64,000 nt of DNA from Allolobophora icterica (Eukaryota > Annelida > Clitellata > Crassiclitellata > Lumbricidae). The position numbers and the translations under genes are program-made. Where the stretch lies: contig OY744605.1 of the NCBI GenBank assembly GCA_963556255.1, positions 11,909,140 through 11,973,139 of the forward strand, given 5' to 3'. Under the pieces are notes generated by a model. The model was not told the origin of the DNA and made no database searches. It saw only the letters and a program-made list of their open reading frames with translations. Shown here piece after piece: positions 1-24,000 of the stretch (position 1 is the stretch's first letter; every line of letters starts with the position of its first letter).

Positions 1-33
<33 letters not shown>
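1..33. repeat. (GT)n microsatellite at window edge
   Basis: A pure GT dinucleotide run opens the window and lies in the SDR copy A intron just before the first visible exon. The equivalent place in copy B has only a short GT-containing tract, so the expansion is copy-specific. Confidence 0.95.
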
Positions 34-37
<4 letters not shown>

Positions 38-68
38 CGCGTATAATGTGTGCATAACATGTTTGTAG

Positions 69-4575
<4,507 letters not shown>

Positions 4576-5210
4576 GAGAGGCTGTTTTGGTTCTGCTATT
4601 TTCTTCCCAGGTGATGCAGACAGAACTAGATTTTGTATTAGCATATTGTTTCAGTTCAGCTACACAAACTGGTATAGAATGATCTGCTTAAACGAAATGG
4701 CAAAAATGTTAATCGATTGCAATTTGTTTTTAAACGAAACAATGTAAATAAACACAAATATCCAGTTTTCTTTTTAATTTATACAAAGTAATATAAAAAA
4801 CACTGATTTTGGACTCCCTTAGGTTTTTATATTTTTTACACCTTAAATCTAAAAACCTGTTTACATGTATTCAGGTCTTCATAATACTACAGTTGTCCAA
4901 ATCATGTATGTGTATATGTATATTCGTTTATTACGTAGAACAAGAGGCAAAACGCTGTAGGCGTACATGAAAAATAGAACTGAGGAAGTAATAGCTTAGT
5001 ATGAGTTGACGAATAACATACGAGAAATAAATACACTGTGATACAAATGTTGCATTCCTTATCACTTTAACGACGAGCTGCATTGGTTTCCCAGTCAACT
5101 TTGGTACACTCTCGTCGTTAAGGTGTTAAGGACTGGCAACTGCTGTCAAATGGTCAAACTATACACTGCCTTGCTTTTGGACATAATCACTGCTAAAGTG
5201 TAGTAGTCGG

Positions 5211-6211
5211 CAGTGTTATTTTAGTTCCAGCATTAATTTCTTTTCCAGTTCTTATTCTATTCCACTGCTATAATTTTAGTTCTAGTTCTAGTTCCTCTTA
5301 AGAAATAATTTTTATTCTTATTCTAGTTCTAGTTCCTCTTAAGAAATAATTTTTATTCTTATTCTAGTTCCACTTCCTCTTTATAAATAATTTTAGTTCC
5401 AGTTCTAGTTCCCAAAAAAATTATTTGTAGTTCCACTTCCAAATCCACTTACAGTTATATCACAGTTCTAACATGAACGGTTAATGTCTGTCGGACAATG
5501 TGAATGCGACTGATAATAAAACAGTTTATAGGCAGACACACTAAAAAGTTACCAGTCAGTTATTTTACTGTTGAGTTTCAAAAACACCCGCATTTCAAGG
5601 GATTTGCTCAATCGATTTCTACGACCTGTAGACATCCATCCTGCAAGGCTGCAACAGAAAAATTCGACGAACGCCTCTGATGCGGGAGCTGAAACTAAAT
5701 CTTCAGCTATAACAGCGAGCCGTCGGTAAACTGAATGTCTACTCTGCCAGAAGTCAAAGAGACTAGGAACAGCGACATGTTCTTCAATTTCCTGAATGTA
5801 TTTAGAAAGTTCTGCTGCAATGCTGTCAGGAGCAAGTAACTCACTCTTGTTGCCAGAAGTTTGAATCAAAGAGCGTATAATTATTATTTATAGAATATAG
5901 AATATGCGGAGAAGCTTCATCATAGCGCCGCACCGTGAGGTCAATCAAGAGCCGTCGCCGTATAGGCCTAGTTATTAGTTAACGTTAGAATTATCGGTTG
6001 GGCAGCTTAAAAATTATTTTTTATTCTATTCCGTTCTCGTCTTGAAAATTATTTTTTATTCTATTCCGTTCTCGTTCTCGAAAAATAATGAAATTTTTAT
6101 TCCTATTCTATTCTCGTTCCACAATTATTTTTCGTTCCAGTTTTCGTTCCGTGGAACTAATATTAAATAATTATTATTCCTATTCTATTCCCTGGAACGA
6201 AAATAACACTG
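5211..6211 (-). mobile_element. Internally deleted hAT transposon with 8-bp TSD
   Basis: 1001 bp flanked by a perfect 8-bp duplication gtagtcgg (5203-5210 and 6212-6219). The ends are CAGTGTTATTTTAGTTCCAG and GGAACGAAAATAACACTG. Both subterminal parts consist of repeated 'attctagttc'/'ttctattcc' motifs. The middle retains part of a transposase frame on the minus strand. It is absent from the matching place in copy B. Confidence 0.92.
5549..5869 (-). pseudogene. hAT transposase fragment, C-terminal dimerisation (hATC) domain
   Basis: A 106-codon frame within the hAT element. From about residue 20 it matches the hATC pattern: a short 'LFDFWQS' Trp segment, 'YRRLAVIAEDLVSAPASEA', a 'SLAGWMSTGRRNRLS' block and a final 'FLKLN'. 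This is the homodimerisation tail of Ac/hobo/Tam3-type transposases. BED finger and catalytic core are missing, and the element is only 1 kb, so it is a non-autonomous remnant. One small lesion seems to lie where family members normally read 'VERVFS'. Confidence 0.85.
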
Positions 6212-6333
6212 GTAGTCGGCCTATTTAAATATCTGTGGGCTTCATGGCCCAATCAGCAGTAGATTCCTACGTTCCATGGCTTCAGTCACCGGAAGACTCG
6301 AGTGGACAACTTAGTGAACTAGACTGTCTAGAC

Positions 6334-7139
6334 CAGTGGTTCTTAAACTTTTTAAAGCTATAAGGACCGGCATCATCTTTATGTTGTTTTTCGCGGACCA
6401 CTAATGGCAAGAGCGGGATCGCAACCTTGAGATACGTACATAAAGTATGGGAGATTCATGGATTTTGCTGTTAAAGTTGCTAAACCAAACTAAATCGCTT
6501 TTTACAAATTACCTATCAAGATGTGTTGAACAGTTTAACATTATTTCTGTAGTATTTTTCATATTTCATTTATGTTTTTTCCAGAAGTTGAAAATTGTGA
6601 ATTTTTAAGGACTGCTTCACGGACCGGTGAGGGGCCATCCACATATTACGTACGCACTTAGGGGGGGAGGGGGGTCGGATTTTGGCGATTTTGCGTACGG
6701 GTGCGAACGGGGGGGAGAGGGGGGTAACAAAATGTGTACGTACCCAAAATAAATTTCTAATTATGACGTCCGCATTAGCTTATTTATAACTCTGTATTAT
6801 CCTATAGTCGTCCCATGGCATTTTATTACATTATATAAAAGCCATGTGCAGTTATTCTGTGCTGTGAACGACACCTATAATTTGTCTATATTGGCCCTTC
6901 AATAATCTGGCCTAAAGTGCAGACAGGCTGCCTGGAGACACTTTCTGCAGCTGGTCATCGGGGGGGGGTGCGTCAAATGTACGTACTCAGGGGGGGTGGT
7001 GGAAGAAAGTACGCTTGCGAACAGGGGGGGAGGGGGTCCAATTTTCCCGGATTTTTGTGTACGTAAATATATGGATGGCCTCTGACGAGAGCTCCGTGGA
7101 CCGGCGCCGGTCCGCGGACCACCACTTTAAGAACCACTG
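6334..7139. mobile_element. hAT-type MITE (806 bp) with 8-bp TSD gtctagac
   Basis: Ends CAGTGGTTCTTAAACTTT and CTTTAAGAACCACTG, flanked by gtctagac at 6326-6333 and 7140-7147. Internal 'ggaccggcgccggtccgcgg' near the right end ties it to the families at 12425-13310 and 62314-63160. It hosts a nested element at 6631-7082. Confidence 0.92.
6631..7082. mobile_element. Nested MITE with G-rich ends inside the hAT MITE
   Basis: Terminal inverted repeats GGGGCCATCCACATATTACG on the left and an inverted 'acgtaaatatatggatggcc' on the right, flanked by tga (6628-6630 and 7083-7085). Just inside the ends are runs of 8-10 G. The 3-bp duplication suggests a PIF/Harbinger-like source, but no transposase is present. 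Confidence 0.75.
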
Positions 7140-7231
7140 GTCTAGACAACATTCTTGCCTTCCGGGCCTCATAAGCCTCGTCTGTTATCACAGGAGCTAA
7201 CATCCCAACCAATGGGGGACTATATGCCATA

Positions 7232-9770
7232 CCCAGCAAACACACCCGCACGGGTCCCTTGTGGGTTTCATCCGGTTTGACGGTACGGAATTCTCGCGGT
7301 TTTTGACCACGGTTTGCGTAAGGGACCCTTACGGTCCAGCCCGCGTCGGTGGCGCCTCCTACCGGTATTCGTATTTCTACCGCCGGTCCGCCATTTTGTG
7401 TGCCTGCCGTTTCGAATGTACACATATTTGACAGATCGCGATGTGTTTCTGTGAAAAGTAAGATTACGTTATATTTATTATAGGCCTACTAATGAACCTA
7501 TATCTGCGTATATTAACAGTTCATGTAAATGCTGTAGGCCTATTTAATTGTGGTCGGGATAGACGAAACGGAGATTGCAGTGGGTTAGGGTCAGGGCTGT
7601 AGTGGTAAAATTAGAGGTGAGTACACGCTACGGGTTAGTTTCCGAAACAAATTAGAGGTGAGTCTACGCTGCAGTATTTTGTGAGTATACGCTACAGTAT
7701 TTTAATATAAATAAATATAACTATTTGGGAGGTGAGTAGGCCTATACGGTCTCTAGAGGTGAGTACACACTGTATAGTGTATACCCGCGTATACCCTCGA
7801 CTACAGCCCTGGTTAGGGTTATGGACTGTACGGTAAACTTGCGCTATGAGGGTCCTAATGTTATGGTCTGACCCAAATTCAAGGGGCTATGTATTACTGT
7901 GTGACAAGAGGTCGCACCTTAACACTAGTTAGCGCCCAGACACCAATAAGGCTATTTAAATGAAAGCACATCGACAAATATTCAGCAGCAATGACGCAAG
8001 TTTTCAAGTTTATCCGTGTTAGATGTTGACATCTCTCAGTTAAGTCGCATTAAAGTTTCATTTAAACATTTTGAACATTTATCCAATAAATGTAGCTTAA
8101 AGTTTCATAGATTATACTTGAACGTTTAGCTTAAACTTCCTATAAATTTAGCTTAAAGTTTCATTTGAACATAGTATCCTTTAAATTTAGCTTATACATT
8201 GTTGAACGTTTACAATAAACTTGAAAACTAGCGTAATTGCTGCTGAATTAAACATTGCAGCTGCCGTGACCATCAAAACTGGATAGTTGTCGAGATCAAT
8301 AAGTACTGCACTCTGTGAAGATGAGAATGACGATATTGCAGGGCTTCATGCAACAAGAGTCGACAACGTTGAAGACTAGTCTGAGAAATTTTAAAGTACA
8401 CAACCATTTAATTGTCTTTGTGATGTAGTTATAATATCTCTGCAATCCTTAATGAACTGATCGAAAACAAGGTGCAATTAGAATATTTTAAACGGGAGTA
8501 CGTGTTGAACAAACATATTAAAAAGGCCATGATTCTGTAGAATGAAATGGTTTCTTAGTTACTTTTATATGAATGATTCACTCTTAAGCTTTGCATTCAC
8601 TAGTTCTTAGTAGCTTGGTAACAGCCTGTGTGATTGACGGGTGTAATGATTACATTTTGTTTTATTATGTTACATTAGTCAACATTGTGCAGGCAGTGTC
8701 TCTAAATATTGTCATTTAATAACAGAAAGAGTTATTGGAATAATACCATTTTACAATACAAATCAGAGCACATCAAATTCTTAATTCTTGTTCTTTGTAA
8801 CTTGTTATTTTTAATCTAAATGTTGCATGTTTGAAATTTCAGGTTCGGTAAAACATAATATTGCTACCAAGGACAGCACGAGGAAAATGGTTGAAGACGA
8901 GTTGGCCATTTGGTTTGGTAATGCTAGGGATCATGGCACTGGAGGCCGCCAACTATTGAAATTGGCGCCATTCAAAGAGACCGAGTCAGAGTCGATCAGT
9001 GTTGATCAGGAGTTCACCAATACTGCTGATGACATTATTGTTAAATGAAATTACAGAGCAGATCGACTGCATGATTACTTTACTTTATTAAATTGACTTT
9101 ACTAAATTGATGTGTCATTTAACGCTTTTGTTGATTATTTATTGCTTTAACTATATAGCACAGTTTACAGTACAGTTTGCATACTATACTGTAAACTGTG
9201 CCACTGGCAGAGTTCTTGTTTGACAGGTGGGGGGCGACGTTTTTGAACTGATCAGGTCAAAAAAAGAGTTTTGAACTGATCTGCTGAAAAGAGGTATAAA
9301 AAAACTGGGGTGACTTTTTTGCTGTTTCCTAAAAATTTGGGGGTGGGGGCAGATGTATGGTGTGTGCCCCTACTGTTCAAGGGGGTCTTGTCCCTTTTGA
9401 ACTGATCTGGTCAAAAAGAGTTTTGAACTGATCTGCTCAAAAAGAGATTAAGAAACTGGGTTGACTTTTTTGGTGTTTCTTCAAAATTGGGGGGGCAGAT
9501 TTATGGTGTGTCCTCCCTACTGTTAAAAGGGGTCTTGTCCCCCTCGACCCCCGGATCGCCGCCCATTAACTGTGCTAAACTGGGTATCACTTTTTACTCA
9601 TCTGGGAATGAACTGGGAATGAACTGGGATGCCCGGCGGGATATCCCGTATGGGTCCCGTACGGAAACCGCGGACAAAAACCGGCGGGATCCCGCCGGGT
9701 ATCCCGTACGGGTCCCGTATGGCAACCCGTATGGGACCCGTCTGGGTCCCGTGTGGGTGTGTTAGCTGGG
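7232..9770. mobile_element. 2.5-kb inverted-repeat element with TA target duplication
   Basis: Left end CCCAGCAAACACACCCGCAC; the right end is its inverse with few changes (gtgtgggtgtgttagctggg). TA lies on both sides (7230-7231, 9771-9772), and copy B has a single TA at the equivalent site. Both subterminal regions are packed with 'gggtcccgta'-like motifs. A 73-codon frame at 8827-9048, preceded by a plausible 3' splice site, is the only ORF I would keep as possibly meaningful. I recognise no transposase domain. A G-rich repeat (9202-9568) is nested inside. Confidence 0.8.
9202..9568 (+). repeat. G-rich 'gatctggtcaaaaag' repeat family, copy 1
   Basis: Shares 'gacaggtggggg' at its left, repeated 'ttttgaactgatctggtcaa' inside, and 'cttgtccccctcgaccccc' plus 'gatcgccgccc' at its right with the copies at 28976-29520 and 46404-46628. 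The outermost bases GGCGGCGAT/ATCGCCGCC form an inverted repeat. It is probably a MITE. No clear target duplication was found. Confidence 0.65.
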
Positions 9771-10578
9771 TATCTTGCATGGGAGGAGTTGCTTCTTTGA
9801 TTCGAAAGGTCATGTACGAAAGCAAATTGGAGACATACTTCTGAAGCAGGTGATTTTGTATTAAATGCTTCAGATGCTGGAGACTTCCAAGACACCGGGT
9901 CTGTGCTGGGAGTACCAGAGGCGTAACTTTGGTATAAAAAGTGGGGGTACCAATATCTTACATACACAAAGCAAGTCCGAGGCTGCGATCTCTGGGAAGG
10001 CACAATAATAAAATATTGATTAACATTGTTGAAAAAGTGGGGGGTACCGTACCCCCAGTCCAAAAAGTTGGGGTACGGGTACCCCCGGCCTTGTATCCCA
10101 CAAATTATGCCTATGGGGAGTACTTTGTTGGTTGAGCACTGTGTAGGCCTACAAGATCTGCTAGTGGCGACTTCCAGTTACCGGAACATTGTTTCCTCTT
10201 ATAATGAACTTTAAAGACCACCTGGGTTACCAAAGGCAAGCTTCTGCAAGGTAGGCTACTTATACCTAACAGACGCTATATAATATATTCATGCTAAGAC
10301 ATGCATGCATACCTCTGATGCAACATATTTACAGTAGGGCCTATCGCGATACATTTATGAGCATTCTGATAGCATTATTACTCGCCATTTCTACATTAAT
10401 TTTAAGAGCAAAATGTTGGTTGTACAAAATAATAGTGGTTATAGTGGAAAGAAATGCCCAAATCTGTACAAATACGTCAATAGCTAAGGAGGCTTAGGAT
10501 CAGTGTTCAATTTTACATAGCTTACCACTTCAGTAAGATCACTGGACACAGATCTGAAGACAACCTGTTGATCAAAGT

Positions 10579-10796
10579 CAGTCACATGATGGCGCATGGT
10601 GCGCCATCATGTTTTACTGAGAGGTCACCAAAAGCGGAATCAGTCAATAATACGTAATCAATGGTTTGGAATTTAAACTTTGAGAAACATAATAATTATT
10701 ATAATATACATATATACGCACTGTACATCATTGAAGTTTCCATAATCTGGTCTGCACGGGTTTAGTTTGCTATCAATACTTAGATTTTCGTTAATT
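10579..10796 (+). promoter_or_regulatory. Presumed promoter/5' region of SDR copy B
   Basis: The 218 bp between the end of the copy A repeat unit and the copy B start codon must hold the copy B 5' UTR and proximal promoter, unless an upstream exon exists. A near-palindrome 'catgatggcgcatggtgcgc' lies at 10587-10610. I see no convincing TATA box at a suitable distance. Confidence 0.35.
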
Positions 10797-18773
<7,977 letters not shown>

Positions 18774-19420
18774 GAGAAGGACAGCTTCTCAGAAGCATCA
18801 AGAGTTAAAATACACTGGTGCAAAACCTATTCTATGAAAATAGAAAGTTTAGGTGTTTAGAATTTAAGATTTTCTATGTTTTTTGGTTCTATTTTTATTT
18901 TCTTCCCAGGTGTTGCAGACAGAACTAGATTTTGTATTAGCAAATTGTTTCAGTTCTGCTACACACTGGTATAGAATGATCTGCTTAAACGAAATGGCCA
19001 CAATGTTAATCGATTACAATTTGTTTTTAAACCAAACAATGTAAAGAAACACAAATATCCGATTTTCTTTTTAATTTATACAAAATATAAAAACCTTATT
19101 TCGGACAACAGGTTATTAGATTTTTAAACCTTAAATCTAACCTATTTATTCACATCTTTGTAATACTACAGTTGCCCAAATCATAAATGCACTGTGATAC
19201 AAATGTTGCATTCTTTAACACTTTAATGACGAGCTGCATCAGTTTCCCAGTCAACTTTGGTACACTTTCGTCATTAAAGTGTTAAAGACTGGCAACTGTT
19301 GTCAAAAGATCACACTATACACTGTCTTGCTTTTGGACATGACCACTGCTATAATGACGGACAAGAGTCTGCTTATTTAAATGTCTGGGCTTCATAGCCC
19401 GGTCAGCAGCAGATTCCTAT

Positions 19421-19639
19421 GTGCCATGGCTGCAGCCACCGGAAGACTCAAGAGGACAACTGGATGAACTAGACAACATTCTCACCTTCCTGGCCTCTTC
19501 AGAAGCCTTGTCTGTTATCACAGCAGCTAACGTACCAACCCATGGAGGACAAAATGCTATCCTATGTGAGGCAGGAGTTGCTTCTTTGATTCGAAAGGTC
19601 ATGTACGAAGGTGAATTGAAGCAGGATGTTTTGTATTAA
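19421..19639 (+). pseudogene. Relic or alternative SDR last exon after copy B
   Basis: The frame contains ILTFLASSEALSVITAANVP followed by THGGQNA. This lines up with the true last exon ([14 protein letters not shown], then LPVDGGRHA) and continues for about 30 unrelated codons to a TAA. The upstream residues SRGQLDELDN also mirror the [10 protein letters not shown] stretch. It is clearly a diverged copy of the SDR terminal exon. It could be a remnant of an older paralogue or a rarely used alternative last exon. The Gly-Ala of the ITGAH motif has become Ala-Ala. The copy A counterpart is broken by transposons. Confidence 0.7.
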
Positions 19640-19726
19640 ATGCTTGGGACATGTGCAGCATCTGAAATAGGTCCTGACAACAACATAATTCAGAGGCACT
19701 CTCTGTGCTACCCTATAGGATGTTAA

Positions 19727-20038
19727 ATGTCCTTAGATTTCATGAGTAAACCAAATAATATACAGGAAACTAACAGTCAACCTCTTTCGACTGCCTCTGA
19801 CCGTCCTCTCCATTCTTTAGACCATCACGACCTCTTAATCCATCGGACCAAGATTTCTATGGCTCAACACCGTGCCTACGCGTCTGTTGACCCATACCTC
19901 TGGAATGATCTTCCTTCCATGACTCGTTCTCAGACCCTAACTGCGGACATTGCTGCTACTTCTTTTCTCATGGAGCTCCTTGCACCGGGAGCGCCTCTGA
20001 TTAGCTTGTACTGCAAGAGGCGCTTTATAAATTCGTAA
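19727..20038 (+). pseudogene. Non-LTR retrotransposon fragment (post-RT tail) inserted in copy B only
   Basis: The frame contains ISMAQHRAYASVDPYLWNDL and ends with a short 'LISLYCKRRF' tail. It matches the 'R...APRLWNSLP' region downstream of the reverse transcriptase in CR1/L2-like elements. The following 'ggcgctttataaatt' 3' end recurs at 43195-43230. It is surrounded by about 880 bp missing from copy A, so it inserted after the duplication. Confidence 0.65.
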
Positions 20039-21065
20039 ATACAATACCGAAAGAGTCGCCAATGGCAAGCCCAGCCCCAGCAACACATACAAGTCGAGTC
20101 CAACCAAAGGATTCCCATACATCGTAACTGATGGTTTACAGATAGCAAGCTGCATCAACAGTGTGGAGCGACAAACGCAGGAGCAGCATCGCTTCATACT
20201 TTTGATGCAGCTCGGTATAATACATGTACAAATTTCAGAAACTTCGTATGAGTGACTTCTTTTATGATGGCTAGGTTTCTACAACAGCTTGGGTTAGAAA
20301 CATTTTTAAAACCAAATAACAAAATGTGTGGAGTCTGATCTGTATAGAAATGATGGTACAGTGCTCTCAAACAGTAGCTTACACATGCAACAGTATCAAA
20401 ATGCCACAGCACCGTGAAATTCTACAGATGCTGCTCACATCTTTTACCAATGCTGCTATCAAGCACCATCAAAAGTTTTCAGCTGCAACATCCCAATGAT
20501 CTTCCTCGAATATTCTTGATTGTAGCCTTACACAGGTGATACTATTACATCATGCAACCTGGAGACCTCCAAGACAACAGGTCTGTGCTGGGGGTACTTC
20601 GTTGGTTGGGTGCTGTGTACAAGATACTGCTAGTGGCAACTTCTAGACTTTACCTGAGCATTATTTCCTCTTATGAACTTAAAATTACACCACCTTGGTT
20701 ACCACAGGCAATACTGTTGCAAGGTACTTGTACTTAAAAGATGCTATATAAAGTGCTAAGACACATGCATGCATACTTTTGAGGCACTTGAAGAAGCAAC
20801 ATATTTACGGAATCATGCTACGTTTATGAGCATTCTGGTAACATTATTACTGGCCAATTCCATATATTCATTTTAAGAGCAAAATGTTGGTTTTACATAG
20901 CAGTTAATCATACGAAATGCCTAAATCTGCAAAAATACGTCAATAGCTAAGAAGTTTTAGGGTCAATGTTCAATTTAACATAGCTCACAACTTCAGTAAG
21001 ATCACTGGACACAGATCTGAAGACAACCTGTCGATCAAAGTGATCGAAATGCGCAACATTAACAT

Positions 21066-24000
21066 CTATTTCCGTTTCTTTAGCTCTTCAAATCTCTTTG
21101 CCAGGTCATCAAAGTTGGCATCGTCATCGACTGGCGGACCTCCTCTCACAGTGGCTGGCACACTGGGTAGCTCAGGTAAGGTCTCGTATGTAGATGGCTG
21201 AACTCCTCCCTCAGATTTCGTCTGCCTGGGATCTCCAGGAGAATTGAAGCTGAATCCAGGGGGTGGTGGATTACCAGCCTATAACAACAAAGCAACTGGT
21301 CAGATTAATAATATGCAAAGAGCACTACATCGTATGCAGGGCTGAAGGATTTTTTAACTGAATCACCGACACATGTACCATATATTCAGGAGACCCATTA
21401 TACTACACTTTGTTATACGACAAATTCTGATACGAGTCAAGAACATGGATCCCAAATTAGTTTAACTATAGGAACTAAACTCACTATAACATGACTTCAT
21501 TTTAAGTTGGCAGGGCTTTGAATATTGCGATACTGTATCGCAATAACAAGATATCGATGATACTTTTTCATTATCACTATCACAATAGTTTAATTTTTTT
21601 GCTATCTCATGTGTATCACCAATACTGTCTAGCCTATAAATCACTGATACTCGATACCAATACTTTTTCCACAATAGGCCTATAATCACATTCTCCCTAT
21701 ATAATTATATATGGTCTCTCGTCTAGTTTCTCTTGAACAGTGCTACAGAAATTTCTTATTGCAATTATAATGAGCTGCAGGACTTGCCTGTGAAGGATAC
21801 ATGAAAGGCGCCTGTGGCAGAGACTGGTGCGTTCTACCTCCTCCTCCTCCTCCTCCTCCTCCTCTGTTATTTGAGCTCATATCATCGAAAAGAAGGTTAG
21901 GCTGCATCGAGTCCATTGCTAATGGATCGGACACGTACGCAATGTTATACGACTTTGCGATCTCTTCAAGGTATTTCTCAATCAGGACTCGTGGAGGTGC
22001 CTGCACGCTCAGCTTATGAATCAGCTTCTCGTTGACGACATTCATTGTGTTGGCTCGACAGCTCTGAGTGAACTCCTTGCCATACTTTGCCGTCAGCTGC
22101 TCTGAGATTTTCGCCAATTCCTGTACCTCGGACTGCAGCCTTGGCGTCGCCCAGATGATGCTTGCAATTGGCTCTTCCAGTCCATCATCCATTTCCCTGT
22201 GATTTCAAACAGTCAAGGAATTAATTAACTATGATTTTTAATTAGCACTTACACTGTTACATTCAAATCAATGCAGTTTCGTTACTGTTCATACTTAACA
22301 TAAATTATGCTCATCGTCTCCGCTCTGTTATCTATCTTGAATCCATCACATGATGGGAGTGTTTGGATCAAACAGGTAGTCTGATAAATACATAGTTCAA
22401 TAACATTTCAAATGGTTATTTGTTATCAGAAATATTACAGTGTAAATGATAATTTCTCTTGTGGCATTATTTCTAAAGCATTGTAAAATAAATGGTACAC
22501 TAAATCTATAAAGGCTCATCTGTATTTTTACATTTGGATTTATAACGCGATATGTTATAATGCGTTAATAATTGAATACTTTAAAAAGAAATTGCCAGAT
22601 TGTATTATTTTTAGTGCTTCAAAGTAAGTGTGCTGCCATATATATTATAGTGAGTTCTCCAAGTGGTCTTACTTCGTGCTTTGGATAAGTCCCATGCGTG
22701 CCAGCAGCAGATCACAGTACATCTCTATAAGTTCCATGGCTTCTACCATGTAATCTTCGCGGACAATGTCGATGGCTGGAAGCACAAAGGTGCTAAGCGC
22801 ACTTTTCTTAATTCTAAGAAAACTGAAGTTGAAGTTTTGTTATGTGTTGCTAAAATTCATTATTCAAAATAATTCGATTTGCAATGACTTTTCCAAAAGA
22901 AGAGCTTATTGCAGTGTTACAAGTATTTTTATTTTTGCACAAATAATTCTGTTTGTAAAAAAAAAATGACTTTGTAAAATTACTGTAAGGAAATATATGC
23001 ACTTAGGACTTTTGTGCGCTGATGCTGGGACACCTGAAATACTAATTCATGTCAACTGTTTTGACAATTGTTTTAGAAGACCCTTAATAAATACTGTTCT
23101 AACTAGCCTTTAAGCATTTGTTAATTTATTAAGCACCACATGATTATATTATTTAATTTTAAAATGTCTTTTAAGCAAAAAAACTCCTAATAATATCAGG
23201 AAAATAACCAAAAATAATTTAATTCAAGTATGAGCGACTCTTACGCCGAGTTTTCCTTCAAATTAATGTGATAATCATAGCTGTCATACTTATCATTATA
23301 ATTAACATCCAATAAAGATTTAAGAAAAAAATATTATAATGAAAATCAAGAAGCACCAAAATGCATCTTCCTCCATAATTTATCCACATTTCACACGTTG
23401 AAGAAGTAAAACAATAAAATGCAACAGTAATTATAAAATAATGCTCTGCATTCAAGCCATTAGTTTCAGATAAGAAAAGAATAACATTAAGTTTGAATTC
23501 AGTCTTCTTCCTCGTCAGCACAGGGCTCCGGAAGACAGTCTCGAGCTCTAGCATTTGAAGGCAAGTCATTGTAGAAAACCGCATGCTCTGCCGGAATTAC
23601 TCTGCTCTTCAGTAGCGCAAGGAGGTCAGCTTTTTTGGCCGTCGAGATTGGGATTCGAGAGAGATAGGCTGGTGTAAGGTCCCCTATCAGTGTGTTTGGC
23701 CTGCCGCGTTTGCTGGATATGTTGAGGCGAAGGAAATTCTCATCACTAATCTGGTATTTGTACTCAATGACAAATGGGTGAAGTTTACTGAAGCGCAGCC
23801 ACTTAACACGTAGCCAATTCACCGTATCCCCCTCCATATTCTTGCTGCGATTTAGTAGAAGAGTAGAAGCCAGCATCTTCAAGTCACTGAAGTCTGTGTG
23901 CATCATTCGCTGAACGATAAATGGAGGAGCTTTCTTTCGTGCACCGGCTATCGCCACTTCCCAATCACGAGTTGTATAAATTTTGAGATGCTTTGTAGCT

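Larger units (their letters stand above)
6280..9843 (+). pseudogene. Relic SDR last exon after copy A, split by two transposons
   Basis: Three pieces (about 6240-6333, 7140-7231, 9771-9843) join to match the relic exon at 19421-19639. The piece at 7148-7220 still resembles the SDR C-terminal block (a Phe/Leu-Ala-Ser core, a 'VITGANIPTNGG'-like segment). A hAT MITE splits it after the 'gtctagac' target and a TA-flanked element splits it again. It cannot be expressed as one exon. Confidence 0.7.
4576..10578. other. 3' flank of SDR copy A, duplicated with the gene and heavily invaded by transposons
   Basis: This flank aligns piecewise with 18774-21041 downstream of copy B. Similarity ends at 'gatcaaagt' (10578 in A, 21041 in B). 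The extra length in A is inserted DNA: a segment at about 4905-5030, the hAT element 5211-6211, the hAT MITE 6334-7139, the TA-flanked element 7232-9770 and a small insert at about 9923-10117. Apart from the relic SDR exon, no host coding sequence is recognisable here. Confidence 0.75.
18774..21041 (+). other. 3' flank of SDR copy B (duplicated segment reaching IST1)
   Basis: Paralogous to 4576-10578. It lacks the large insertions of copy A but has one of its own (about 19655-20535, containing a non-LTR fragment). The end of similarity with copy A, at 21041, is only 25 bp from the IST1 stop codon. The segment therefore contains the 3' UTR of both convergent genes, SDR B on plus and IST1 on minus. 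Confidence 0.7.
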
